A stretch of DNA of 64,000 nt, from positions 1 through 64,000 of the forward strand of contig NZ_JALIFP010000014.1 in assembly GCF_022867885.1 (NCBI RefSeq), written 5' to 3'. Positions 1 through 8,338 of the stretch are shown piece by piece. Numbering within the stretch: the stretch's first letter is position 1; the number at the start of each line of letters is the position of its first letter. A model generated the notes under the pieces. It saw nothing but the letters and a program-made list of their open reading frames with translations, did no database searches and had not been told where the DNA came from. This DNA comes from Lederbergia sp. NSJ-179 (GTDB lineage: Bacteria; Bacillota; Bacilli; Bacillales; Bacillaceae_C). Made by a program: the position numbers and the translations under genes.

Positions 1-114
1 TTCCCCTCCTGCCGCCCGCGATGAAATGACGATCAATACAGCACAAACTAGCAGGATAATGAACAGGGTTGAAAGACAATTACTTATCCACTTTAAGATG
101 GTTTTCCCTTTCAT
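1..114 (-). CDS. sipW: Signal peptidase I, SipW type (N-terminal part, cut by window edge)
   Basis: Only the first 38 codons are inside the window; the frame is open to base 1. It begins with ATG at 114 and reads MKGKTILKWISN, then a hydrophobic membrane anchor (about residues 13-32), then ISSRAAGGE, which matches the start of SipW-type (ER-type) signal peptidases, where the conserved catalytic part follows just outside the view. SipW-type peptidases are membrane enzymes that cleave the signal peptides of TasA and TapA matrix proteins. The gene follows the tapA-like gene with only 7 bases between, as in the tapA-sipW-tasA operon of B. subtilis, so tasA is predicted beyond the left edge. The catalytic residues cannot be seen. 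Confidence 0.75.
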   Translation of the reverse strand, partial: MKGKTILKWISNCLSTLFIILLVCAVLIVISSRAAGGE

Positions 115-121
115 ATTCGCT

Positions 122-697
122 TCACTCCGATGGATCTGATTTATGCAAATCCGATTCTATTGTGGTATTGTCGGAATCTAGTTTGAGATCCTCTTGCTCT
201 TCCTTTTTCGTAGCTTTTTCTGCTTCGAGTTCGTCCTCTTTCCTTTCTTCCTGCTTCCCTTTGGCATCAGTATCTGCATTAGATATTTCCTTTGAACTCA
301 CTCGATCTTGTTTTTTTTCGTGGTCCACCTCTTCCTCTATCGAATGGTCCTTTTGTTCTTCTTCGCCCTTTTTAGGGATTTCCCCATCGTTCTGCACTTC
401 TTTTTCATCCATTTTATCTTCTTCAACACCTTCATCAGACACATCTGCTGTATTTTCATTCTCATTTTGAAGGGGCGAATCTTTCTCCTCCTGTTGATAT
501 CCAAAATCATGATCTGCAGATAGTGTCCCCTTGATCGTTGTCACATCTTGAAACGAGGCACTAGTCGGTGATGTGAGCTGTGAGCCAAGAAGAAGTAACA
601 AGTAGAAGAGAATCAACAACTGGAACGGTGGTAGTCTTGTCCTGCTTTTACGCGAATTCTCATTTTCTTTCTTTTTTCGGTAACTCCTCATTTTCAT
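122..697 (-). CDS. tapA: TapA-like matrix protein with SipW-type signal peptide
   Basis: A 191-residue exported protein. Residues 1-22 are strongly basic, residues about 26-38 form a hydrophobic stretch, and LTSPTSASFQDV follows, which resembles the SipW-cleaved signal region and the adjacent conserved strand of TapA and TasA. From about residue 65 to the end the chain is low-complexity and dominated by Glu, Lys, Asp and Asn, so it is probably disordered. B. subtilis TapA is about 250 residues and has a folded middle domain; I see no counterpart here, so this is a short form keeping the N-terminal region and the charged tail. The sipW start 7 bases downstream supports the assignment. TapA assists TasA fibre formation in biofilm matrix. 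It could also be a different SipW-dependent protein. Confidence 0.6.
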   Translation of the reverse strand: MKMRSYRKKKENENSRKSRTRLPPFQLLILFYLLLLLGSQLTSPTSASFQDVTTIKGTLSADHDFGYQQEEKDSPLQNENENTADVSDEGVEEDKMDEKEVQNDGEIPKKGEEEQKDHSIEEEVDHEKKQDRVSSKEISNADTDAKGKQEERKEDELEAEKATKKEEQEDLKLDSDNTTIESDLHKSDPSE

Positions 698-851
698 CTC
701 CCTTCCTAGAGGCTTCAGAATCTTAACAAGTAAATCGATCCTATCAGATTGATAGAATGTGTAAAACTGGTGATTCTTCTAATTTTCCGGAATTCCCCAC
801 GCCAGGAAGAACATGGGAAATTCCCTTATAAATACTTTCTAGATCACCCTC

Positions 852-3800
852 TTATTTTCCTTCCCATTTCTGAATAAGCGAATCAGAATCTGCCTTCAGT
901 ATTTCGTACAGTTCTTGAGAAATCAGATTGTTTTCCAACTGATGCTCAAGTAGTTTCTTGAAGTTTTTCAAATGTTTGACGACCTTCTCAGCCGCTCCTT
1001 TTTTCTCAAATTGACCGACTGCAGTCAAATGCGTATTGAGGGAACGATACTCTTTTTCAGATAAATCTTCTTGATAAGTTTCAAGAGTCGAAAGCATATA
1101 AGAAGTATTAAATTCATCTAGAGTGAGTAGCCCATCGATCGCTGATTGTAATGCGGCAATCGCAGCGTTCAATTCATCCTCTGTTTTTACTTCATTCATA
1201 GCTTTCTCTGCGACCAAAATAGCATTTTGCAAGGCAGTAAATGTAACTTTTGTATAGTTCCCATCATTCTTGATTAATTTTGCTTCCTTCAACAGGGATT
1301 CTAGTTCAGAAACATCCAGTTCTGGATCTTCCCTATCTCCTTTTACCATTTCAATATTCGGCATTGGCGGTTCTTCCATGCCCGCTCCGATAAAGAAGCT
1401 CGGATGTGGTGGTTGGTTATAAGCAACATTTTGCCAGGCAATCGCCAAACGGTATTGCGGATCATGCATTAAAGTATAGATTCTATGCTCTGTAACATCT
1501 GTTGTCGTATAGATACGTAATTCCGTACTATCAGCAGAAGGCCAAATGACTTCTTCTCGCCAATCTCCAAATAAGTCAGCTTGCAGGGTTGGATTTCCCT
1601 TTGTATGATTATTGGATCGAGTGCCTTCCGGGACAAAGATGGTTTCTAATTTTTCTGTTTCCCAATTCCACTTTTCAATTTTTCCGACACCATGTGGATC
1701 AACATTAGGGTTAAAGTCATGATCTAGTAACTCACGGAGTAAATCTCCATCCCACCAAATAGCAAAGTTCATGGAACTTGGTGTCTCCTTGGTAATCAAT
1801 TCACCTTCTACTGAGAAAAGACCACTCTTACCACTGGATCCATCCCAACTACTAGAAGCCCAATATTCTGCACCATCATAGCGCGGATCTATGTCTGCTA
1901 TCAGCGCACGTCCAACATCTGTACCTGTACGTTTTCCAGATAACACTTCACCTGTTTCTGCATCCCGTATCGCAAAGCCATATGGAGAGCTTTTATCTTC
2001 ATAAGATTCATAGATTTCCAAACCAGGGCGATTAGGGTTGAAATTACTTACATGACCTGCATCCCCATGTCCGAAGCCTGTTGAATAAAGTCCGGTACCA
2101 TCGTTATTGATGACCATACCGCCATAGATAATTTCATCCTTTCCATCTCCATCGACATCCGCTACAGATAAGCTGTGATTTCCCTGTCCAGCATACGCTT
2201 CATTTCCAGGTTCATCACTATCAAATACCCACTCTTCCGTTAATTTACCATCACGCCAATTATAGGCCGCCAAGACAGTTCGAGTATAATAACCACGTGC
2301 CATTACGAAACTCGGGCGTTCACCATCCAAATAGGCGACACCGGCTAAGAAGCGGTCTACACGGTTTCCGTAATTATCTCCCCAATCGTTAACATTGCCA
2401 CGTGGAGGATAATAATCTATTGTTTCCATCGCCTCTCCTGTTTCACCATTAAACACGGTCAAATACTCTGGACCATCCAATATATATCCATTAGAATTAC
2501 GATAATCGGCATCAGGGTCACCAATGACATTACCAACCCCATCAACGGTTCCATCTGCTGTCTTCACAACGACTTCTGCTTTACCATCTCCGTCAAAGTC
2601 ATATACTAGGAATTGAGTGTAATGGGCACCTGCTCGGATATTTTTTCCCAGATCAATTCTCCATAGTTTTTCACCTTCAAGAGTGTAGGCATCAATATAT
2701 ACATTGCCTGTATAGCCACTATGTGAATTATCCTTTGAGTTTGATGGATCCCATTTTAAAATAATCTCGTAATTTCCGTCCCCGTTCACATCACCAACAC
2801 TAGCATCATTTGCAGAATACATGTATTCTACTCCATCAGGGCTGACTCCACCTTCTGGCTTATCCAGTGGAATGCTTAAATATTGTTCAGACCAGACCCC
2901 TACCTCTTCTGTCACTGGATCACCATTGCCGTTATTGACACGCACCTGATATTTCGAATCAATTGTTCCCTCTTCATCTAAATAGTTTGTACTTGTAGTA
3001 ATCGGTTCCTTGTTCACCTTTTCTCCATCACGGTAGAGATCAAAAGTTACACTTTTAGGGTCTGTACCCAACATCCTCCAACCTACATAGATACCGTTCT
3101 CTGTGTCCACTGCAACCAATGAACGGTTGAGATCTTCCATTTGCCGCAACTGTTTTTTAGTAATGGGCGTTTCTAACACCTCTGATGCCTCCGATATTCC
3201 ACCTTCATTTACCGCAAAAACTACATAATAGTAATGGTTAGTAGTGAAAATGGAATCATCTGTAAAACTAGTATTCTTCGTTACACCGACTTTTGTATAA
3301 TTGACTTCATAATCTGGATAATCCTCCTGATTAAATCGAGACCGATAGATATGGTATTCAACTGCCCCATCAACGGGTTCCCATTTAAAAGCAACTGAAT
3401 CCTCTAAAGCACTTTCAAGTTCTAACCCTGTTGGTGCTTCAGGGATAGCAACAGAATGATCGATCATTTCTACTGTTACTTCATTGCTTTTCGCCGATTC
3501 GATCCCTTGGTCATTAACCAACGATACAGCGTAAGTATAGCTTGAGCCTAATTCAACAGTTTCATCGGTATATTCAGCTTTTGTTGAATCATCGATATGC
3601 GTAAACACTTGATCTCCATCTTGTTTTCGGTAAATCTTATAGCTTTTAGCCCCTTCATCTGCACTCCAATTGAGTTTGACAAAAGTTTTTGGTGACAGAG
3701 ATACTTCGCTAAGCTCAAGCTTTGGAATCTCAGACATTGAAGTAATTTCCAACGCATTCATGCGGCCATTCTCCCCGATTTTAATATTTAACTGTTCATC

Positions 3801-4241
3801 TGAAACGACTATATTGGCTGTCAGTTCTGAATACTCTCCTGACTGAGAAGTGATGCTACCATGGTCTTCTCCTTCTATAATAAAGCTACTACGGTTAAAG
3901 GCTATATGATCCCCAGCAATAATTCTAATAAAATAATCCCCATTCGGTAAATCAACCATAAATTCAGCGCCATCTGCTAGGACAAAGTCCCTTCGTAGAT
4001 TATCCGGTTCGCCACGATCTCGAAATTCTACCTCTTTATTAAATCCATATCCTACTTCCTTATTATATATAAGTGTATTAGCTACCTTGAGATAGCCTTC
4101 TTCTACTGGACTTGTTTCTGAACCAAAATCAAACTTAAAATTCACTGGCTTGTCTTCTTTAGTATCTGCGAGCACACCGCTCTGTGATAATAGAGAAAAC
4201 ACCAACAAAAATACCATGAAAATCGAAAACTTTCTACCCAT
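852..4241 (-). CDS. Secreted rhamnogalacturonan lyase, polysaccharide lyase family 11, multidomain
   Basis: A 1129-residue secreted enzyme predicted to cleave the rhamnogalacturonan I backbone of pectin by beta-elimination. The signal peptide is at residues 1-26 (MGRKFSIFMVFLLVFSLL, ending near VLA). Then come a galactose-binding-like domain (about 32-178), two fibronectin type III domains (about 180-265 and 275-365), the PL11 catalytic beta-propeller (about 370-985), a FIVAR-like helical hairpin (about 1000-1060) and a short helical tail. In the catalytic part repeated calcium-loop motifs are visible (DVNGDGNYEI, DFDGDGKAEV, DVDGDGKDEI), with family motifs such as GNHSLSVADVDGDGKDE. B. subtilis YesW is about 620 residues, so this protein has large extra domains. 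Start: ATG at 4241 has AAGGGGG about 7 bases upstream; an ATG eight codons earlier lacks a site. A cre-like site lies about 320 bases upstream. Confidence 0.87.
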   Translation of the reverse strand: MGRKFSIFMVFLLVFSLLSQSGVLADTKEDKPVNFKFDFGSETSPVEEGYLKVANTLIYNKEVGYGFNKEVEFRDRGEPDNLRRDFVLADGAEFMVDLPNGDYFIRIIAGDHIAFNRSSFIIEGEDHGSITSQSGEYSELTANIVVSDEQLNIKIGENGRMNALEITSMSEIPKLELSEVSLSPKTFVKLNWSADEGAKSYKIYRKQDGDQVFTHIDDSTKAEYTDETVELGSSYTYAVSLVNDQGIESAKSNEVTVEMIDHSVAIPEAPTGLELESALEDSVAFKWEPVDGAVEYHIYRSRFNQEDYPDYEVNYTKVGVTKNTSFTDDSIFTTNHYYYVVFAVNEGGISEASEVLETPITKKQLRQMEDLNRSLVAVDTENGIYVGWRMLGTDPKSVTFDLYRDGEKVNKEPITTSTNYLDEEGTIDSKYQVRVNNGNGDPVTEEVGVWSEQYLSIPLDKPEGGVSPDGVEYMYSANDASVGDVNGDGNYEIILKWDPSNSKDNSHSGYTGNVYIDAYTLEGEKLWRIDLGKNIRAGAHYTQFLVYDFDGDGKAEVVVKTADGTVDGVGNVIGDPDADYRNSNGYILDGPEYLTVFNGETGEAMETIDYYPPRGNVNDWGDNYGNRVDRFLAGVAYLDGERPSFVMARGYYTRTVLAAYNWRDGKLTEEWVFDSDEPGNEAYAGQGNHSLSVADVDGDGKDEIIYGGMVINNDGTGLYSTGFGHGDAGHVSNFNPNRPGLEIYESYEDKSSPYGFAIRDAETGEVLSGKRTGTDVGRALIADIDPRYDGAEYWASSSWDGSSGKSGLFSVEGELITKETPSSMNFAIWWDGDLLRELLDHDFNPNVDPHGVGKIEKWNWETEKLETIFVPEGTRSNNHTKGNPTLQADLFGDWREEVIWPSADSTELRIYTTTDVTEHRIYTLMHDPQYRLAIAWQNVAYNQPPHPSFFIGAGMEEPPMPNIEMVKGDREDPELDVSELESLLKEAKLIKNDGNYTKVTFTALQNAILVAEKAMNEVKTEDELNAAIAALQSAIDGLLTLDEFNTSYMLSTLETYQEDLSEKEYRSLNTHLTAVGQFEKKGAAEKVVKHLKNFKKLLEHQLENNLISQELYEILKADSDSLIQKWEGK

Positions 4242-4265
4242 GGAAATCCCCCTTATTTTTATCAA

Positions 4266-4811
4266 ATAAGTTGCTTCTATACTGATTTGTACCTTGCATG
4301 CTCGTGCTTAATGACTTTCCATCTGCATTCCAAAATTCGTTCCCCTTGTTTCTAAATCTCATAATCTGCGTATAGCCTTCCTTCAGCAGGCTATCCTCCG
4401 TCTAAAAATCAAGCCTCCCATTTCATCAGAAACGGCCTCCTCCAACATCCGACACACCTGACCTTTCTATTTTTTCTGTGAAAGTGCAAGAAGATTCCTG
4501 GTGTTGTGCATTTTCCGGACCATCCGTACAAAATGAAAAATTCCCTCCTTTAACAAATTTTATCAGAAAACGCTTTCAATTTCATTTTATATAAAAAATT
4601 ACAGTAACTGGAATTCAAATAACCGTTGAAAATGTTTGAAAAACAGTTATTTTCTGTAGTATCAATGAAGAATAGCCCACCGTTTTTATTGAATCTTACT
4701 ATAGACCTTTATTTTGCTTGGAAACTTTGCAAAACTTCCTTTACTAGAATGATTTGTCTATTTTAAAATTCTGCATAAAAAGCGCAAGCCCCGTTTAACG
4801 ATGTTCGGTAT
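4266..4811. other. Gene-free upstream region of the rhamnogalacturonan lyase
   Basis: About 550 bases without a credible gene. Apart from the cre-like site at 4564-4579 I see only AT-rich sequence and scattered short frames. This presumably holds the lyase promoter and a long leader. Confidence 0.5.
4564..4579. promoter_or_regulatory. cre-like CcpA operator upstream of the rhamnogalacturonan lyase
   Basis: Read on the minus strand the site is TTGAAAGCGTTTTCTG. It keeps the TGAAAGCG core and differs from the usual cre consensus mainly in the last position. It lies about 320 bases upstream of the lyase start and suggests carbon catabolite control of pectin breakdown. No clear -35/-10 pair was assigned next to it, so its position relative to the promoter is unknown. 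Confidence 0.5.
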
Positions 4812-4844
4812 ATGAAAAGACATTATATATCCTTTATTATATCC

Positions 4845-4959
4845 TTTATTCGTCGTTGGGATAGATTTATTCGTCGTTACTCGTTTTTATTCGTCGTCAG
4901 GCAACTTTTACTCGTCATGCTCTGTCTTTATTCGTCATCATGTTGCGTTTATTCGCCGT
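4845..4959 (+). repeat. Six copies of TTTATTCGTCGT phased at 20-21 bases
   Basis: Copies of TTTATTCGTCGT or close variants start at 4845, 4866, 4886, 4907, 4927 and 4948, giving spacings of 21, 20, 21, 20 and 21 bases, almost exactly two helical turns. The third position of variation is mainly GTCGT versus GTCAT, CTCGTCAT or GCCGT. The bases between the copies are not conserved. The array is unlike a CRISPR (repeats too short, spacers about 8-9 bases). It could be a protein-binding array or a degenerate tandem repeat. No flanking gene starts next to it. Confidence 0.7.
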
Positions 4960-5059
4960 TAAGGCTTTCTGCTCTGATAAAATACCACAAGGACGATCAC
5001 TCTGGTAGGCCCGAATTTTATAGTAAGAAAAAGGGAGAGTTTCTTTCCATTTATACAGG

Positions 5060-5184
5060 TTGATTGGAGCAGAAGGCACGAGACTCCTGCGGGAAAACGG
5101 AGCTGGGGAGACCCCACAGGGGCGGAGCACCGAGGAGGCTCCCCGTACCACCCGCGGAAAGCGAGTGCCTTCTGCGGAAATCAA
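5060..5184. repeat. GC-rich imperfect inverted-repeat element (MITE-like)
   Basis: A 125-base GC-rich island in AT-rich surroundings with inverted ends: TTGATTGGAGCAGAAGGCAC on the left and GTGCCTTCTGCGGAAATCAA on the right. The inner part holds GGGGAGACCCC and GGAGGCTCCCC, so much of it can fold. It looks like a repeat I associate with many Bacillus genomes, but copy number cannot be shown from this single copy. Short open frames inside it are an effect of its composition. Confidence 0.65.
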
Positions 5185-5248
5185 CACCCCATATTTAAAG
5201 ACATTAAAAAAAAGAAAAAATATATCCGATAGTAACACCTATAATTGA

Positions 5249-5289
5249 GGCGCTGGAGCATTAGCCAATTTTTCTTTCTTACCTTTTAA
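5249..5289 (+). repeat. Truncated tail of the modular hairpin repeat family
   Basis: The stretch GCGCTGGAGCATTAGCCAA followed by a TTTCTTACCTTTTAA-like end matches the right-hand tail of the full copies near 13000 and 35320 (GCGCTGGAGCTAGATCC, then ATTAGCCAATTTTTA and TTTCTTACC), with the GCTAGATCCAAA part missing. It is a solo end or a deletion derivative. Confidence 0.55.
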
Positions 5290-5291
5290 AA

Positions 5292-5325
5292 AAAGAGTCC
5301 CTATTTTACGAAGAAAGGACCCTTT
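5292..5325 (-). terminator. Probable terminator of the GNAT gene
   Basis: On the minus strand AAAGGGTCC and GGACTCTTT form a stem with one mismatch and a loop of about 16 bases, followed by a run of seven T. It is 67 bases past the stop of the acetyltransferase gene at 5392. Confidence 0.6.
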
Positions 5326-5391
5326 AGACTCATAGACGGTCATTTTTTTCGAAGCTTTTTACATAAACATACTCAACACCGCCAACCCCTC

Positions 5392-5841
5392 TTATTTATA
5401 CATTTGTATATACCACATCTTAAAACCGAATTCTTCATAAAAATGATTTGTTTCTTCCCATTTTTTATTTGAAGAACCTACTAATGCCCGAGTTACATTA
5501 TTTTCTTCAGCTTTGGTGATTAAGGTCTTAACTAATCTTTTCCCTAATCCTTGCTTTCTGTGCTCTGGGTGTATGAATACTTCATATATTTCTAAATAGC
5601 TTTGGTCATAGGGAATTACCGGACTGGCATTTCCCTTATTCACTTCCCCAAAACCATAACCCACTATCTCCTCTTCCATTGTTGTCACCACATAAAAGTA
5701 ATCACTGATAAATTTAACCAATTTTTCTTCTGTATGTTGAACATTTTCATAACCAATTGTAACAAATTCGTTTGCCCATTGCTTAGATAGCTTTAACACA
5801 GAATTTATATCACTTATTAAACAGGGTCTTATATGATACAT
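5392..5841 (-). CDS. GNAT family N-acetyltransferase
   Basis: A 149-residue cytosolic protein with the GNAT fold. Motif A is visible as YEVFIHPEHRKQGLGKRLVKT-type sequence at about residues 88-108, with the RKQGLGKRL acetyl-CoA pyrophosphate loop. The preceding strand (VTTMEEEIVGYGFGEV) and the C-terminal NHFYEEFGFK motif are also typical. The substrate is unknown. The length is normal for a single-domain GNAT. The start at 5841 is preceded by GGGAGTTGGG. It is a single gene between repeats upstream and an ABC gene in the same direction 100 bases away, ending at 5942. Confidence 0.85.
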   Translation of the reverse strand: MYHIRPCLISDINSVLKLSKQWANEFVTIGYENVQHTEEKLVKFISDYFYVVTTMEEEIVGYGFGEVNKGNASPVIPYDQSYLEIYEVFIHPEHRKQGLGKRLVKTLITKAEENNVTRALVGSSNKKWEETNHFYEEFGFKMWYIQMYK

Positions 5842-5941
5842 TTATTCCCAACTCCCAATATCTAGGTCATTTCTCTATTCCTCCAACCACAAACCGCATA
5901 CCTAAAAAGAAGAAAGGGGGCGAGGGTAAATTGTCATACCC

Positions 5942-8149
5942 CTACCCCGTCTTCACCTTCGTTTTCGTCATATTCCGCTGAGCCATGATCAAACCATAAT
6001 AAATTCCTCGTTTTTGCATTAATTCTTGATGGGTTCCAACTTCTGCGATTTCTCCCTTATTTAGAACAAAAAGTCGATCGGCATTCTTTAAGGTTGAGAG
6101 CCTGTGGGCAATGGCGATCGTTGTACGGTTTTTCGTAATCCGCTGTAAGGCTTCCTGAATCACTGTTTCGGTCTCGATATCAAGGGAGGCGGTCGCTTCG
6201 TCCAAAATTAAGATGCGGGGATTATGGAGTACGGCTCGAGCAATCGTAATGCGTTGTCGCTCCCCACCTGATAAATTATTGCCGTTCTCTTCTAATCTCG
6301 TATCATAGCCATCTGGTAGGTTAATAATAAATTCATGGGCATTGGCAATTTTTGCTGCCTGAATCACCTCTTCCATCGTTGCCTCCGGCTTGGAATAACG
6401 GATATTTTCCATAATGGATCCTCTAAACAACATCGTTTCTTGCAGGACAACCCCTATTTGGGCACGCATCTCTTCCTGCCGGATCGTCCTGATATCGATC
6501 CCATCGATTAAAATTTCTCCTTCGTTTACATCATAGAAGCGAGATACAAGATTAATCAGCGTAGACTTCCCTGAACCAGAATGCCCAACTAGCCCAATCA
6601 TTTCCCCTGGCTGTATCTCAAAATTAATATGCTTTAAAACAGGTTCATAAGACTTATACCCAAATGTCACATCTTTAAATGCGATATGCCCATGGATGGA
6701 ATGGGATACAGATGTTTCTTTATCAAAAATCTCTGGTTCTTCATCTATCACTGAAAAAATACGATCAATGGCGATCACAGCATTGGCGATCCATCTTGGC
6801 ATATTCATAAGCCAGGCAAGAGGTCCAAAAATCATACTGGCATAGCCTGTGAATTGGACAAGCTCCCCAAGGTTCAAATCACCCTTTAGAATCATATTAC
6901 ATCCTACTAATAAGACAAAATAAGTGCCAATTTGCAGTAAATACGTAGAGATCGGTGTCAGAATGCTGTATATTTTTTCTGATTGAAAAGCGGCTGCCGC
7001 ATACTCTGTATTGTATTGTCTAAACCGTTTGATTTCACGTTGTTCTTTTCCAAATGTTTTCACCACTCTAATCCCACTCAGCACATCATGGAGATAGGAG
7101 TTTGCCCGATCAAAGATCATCCATTGCTTGCGGAAGAGTCTTCTAACGATTACACGCCACGTCATAAATTGTAAATAAGCGACAAACGGTGCCGGTAATA
7201 GTACGATTAAGGCTAAACGCCAGTCAGTTGTTAACAAAAGAACGGTCACCGCGATCAGCATAATCACTTGATAAATGGCTGTTGTAAATACCTCTTGAAT
7301 CAGTCGTCTAATACGATTCGTGTCTTGTGTAACCCGATTCATTAGATCGCCTGCTCTTTGCGATGTCAAAAATCCAAGCGAAAGGTTTTGGATTTTTTCA
7401 TAGACGAGCTTTCTTAAATCAGCGGCAATTGTTGAGCTGACAGTCGCCATCACTCGCCCCTTTACTACATTTAAAAGTTCCCCCGCAACTAGTGCAAATA
7501 GGATACCCCCAATCGCCAAAAAGAACATAGAGATGCTTGGACTTTGTCCTTCTGGTGGCTGGAGTGAGGAATTGACGAGCAGCTTTTGAAAATAAGGTCC
7601 AGATAGAGCAACAGCTGAAGTAACAAATAAAATGAATAATCCTAATGCGAGCATCCGCCAATGGGATGTGGACACGCCTAATAATCTTTTTAATACTGCC
7701 GCTTTATTCGTACATTTCGGGCAAATTCTCGAACCATGAAGTAATCTGCCACCACAGTTCGAGCAAACTTGTTCTTCTTCCTCATTGTAAATCCGAATTT
7801 CACTGTTTGTTGCGATGTAATTTAATATTTGAGCAATATAAGCAAAGCGCGCTACATGCTCCATTGATACTCTGACAATGATCCGCTTTCCAAGTTCGTC
7901 TGTCGCTTCAAGAATGGCATTCCCAATCAGGGGAACCACTTTATAATCATAAGCTTCTGATATAAGGGCACTTTCTTTTACTTCCCCTCTTTCAACATAA
8001 GCCCATTTTTCATTTCCAATCACGAAGTATCCCAAAATTCTTCGTCCACTAAGCGATAGATCGGCAGGTACACAATAACGAATGGTGTCCCCTATCGCTT
8101 GTCGAACAGCTAACCGATCTTGCTCTGAAAGTTCATAGTTTAAATTCAT
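5942..8149 (-). CDS. ABC exporter subunit with N-terminal zinc ribbon (second of DUF1854 cassette)
   Basis: A 735-residue half transporter. Residues 1-130 form a cytosolic domain of unknown function. A zinc ribbon follows at about 132-148 (CSNCGGRLLHGSRICPKC). Next comes a six-helix type IV exporter membrane domain (about 160-455). The C-terminal ATPase has Walker A GLVGHSGSGKST, signature LSGGERQR, Walker B ILILDEATASLD and H-loop AIAHRLST, all intact. The partner gene at 8897-11206 has the same plan, so a heterodimer is likely. The two genes flank a DUF1854 gene. In other bacteria such ABC/DUF1854 sets occur near cyanophycin genes, but none is seen here. The start at 8149 has AGGAAGG upstream. 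Substrate unknown. Confidence 0.85.
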   Translation of the reverse strand: MNLNYELSEQDRLAVRQAIGDTIRYCVPADLSLSGRRILGYFVIGNEKWAYVERGEVKESALISEAYDYKVVPLIGNAILEATDELGKRIIVRVSMEHVARFAYIAQILNYIATNSEIRIYNEEEEQVCSNCGGRLLHGSRICPKCTNKAAVLKRLLGVSTSHWRMLALGLFILFVTSAVALSGPYFQKLLVNSSLQPPEGQSPSISMFFLAIGGILFALVAGELLNVVKGRVMATVSSTIAADLRKLVYEKIQNLSLGFLTSQRAGDLMNRVTQDTNRIRRLIQEVFTTAIYQVIMLIAVTVLLLTTDWRLALIVLLPAPFVAYLQFMTWRVIVRRLFRKQWMIFDRANSYLHDVLSGIRVVKTFGKEQREIKRFRQYNTEYAAAAFQSEKIYSILTPISTYLLQIGTYFVLLVGCNMILKGDLNLGELVQFTGYASMIFGPLAWLMNMPRWIANAVIAIDRIFSVIDEEPEIFDKETSVSHSIHGHIAFKDVTFGYKSYEPVLKHINFEIQPGEMIGLVGHSGSGKSTLINLVSRFYDVNEGEILIDGIDIRTIRQEEMRAQIGVVLQETMLFRGSIMENIRYSKPEATMEEVIQAAKIANAHEFIINLPDGYDTRLEENGNNLSGGERQRITIARAVLHNPRILILDEATASLDIETETVIQEALQRITKNRTTIAIAHRLSTLKNADRLFVLNKGEIAEVGTHQELMQKRGIYYGLIMAQRNMTKTKVKTG

Positions 8150-8184
8150 AATCGCCTTCCTCTTTTAAAAAAATAAGAAAATTA

Positions 8185-8330
8185 ATTTGCAGGATGTAGG
8201 TCAGAACGGCGTAGCGATTGACCCCAAGTTTTTAGCCGATGTTCCTCAATATATCCTGAAACCGTAGAAGGGAAATACGCCCTTCTTCGGTTTCAGAACA
8301 TTTGCTTGTCGCCCCTGAACAACCGCCCTC
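8185..8330 (-). repeat. Modular hairpin repeat copy inside the ABC/DUF1854 operon
   Basis: This copy fills most of the 190-base gap between the DUF1854 gene and the second ABC gene. It shares ACATTTGCTTGTCG and GGTCAGAACGGCGTAGCG with the copy at 54000-54200. Its central hairpin is different: CTGAAACCGTAGAAGGG pairs with CCCTTCTTCGGTTTCAG across a short loop (about 8259-8299). In the other copies the central hairpin is TGAGACAATAAAAGTC paired with its complement. It may act as a processing, stabilising or partial termination signal in the transcript. Confidence 0.65.
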
Positions 8331-8338
8331 CGCATTTC

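Noticed and set aside
4845-4959. Short regularly spaced repeats considered as a CRISPR array
   Set aside because: Units are only 12 bases and linkers 8-9 bases, with no cas genes; CRISPR repeats and spacers are much longer.
4915-5248. Open frames of 62 and 107 codons on both strands
   Set aside because: They arise from the GC-rich inverted repeat at 5060-5184, have no ribosome site and no protein-like pattern outside it.
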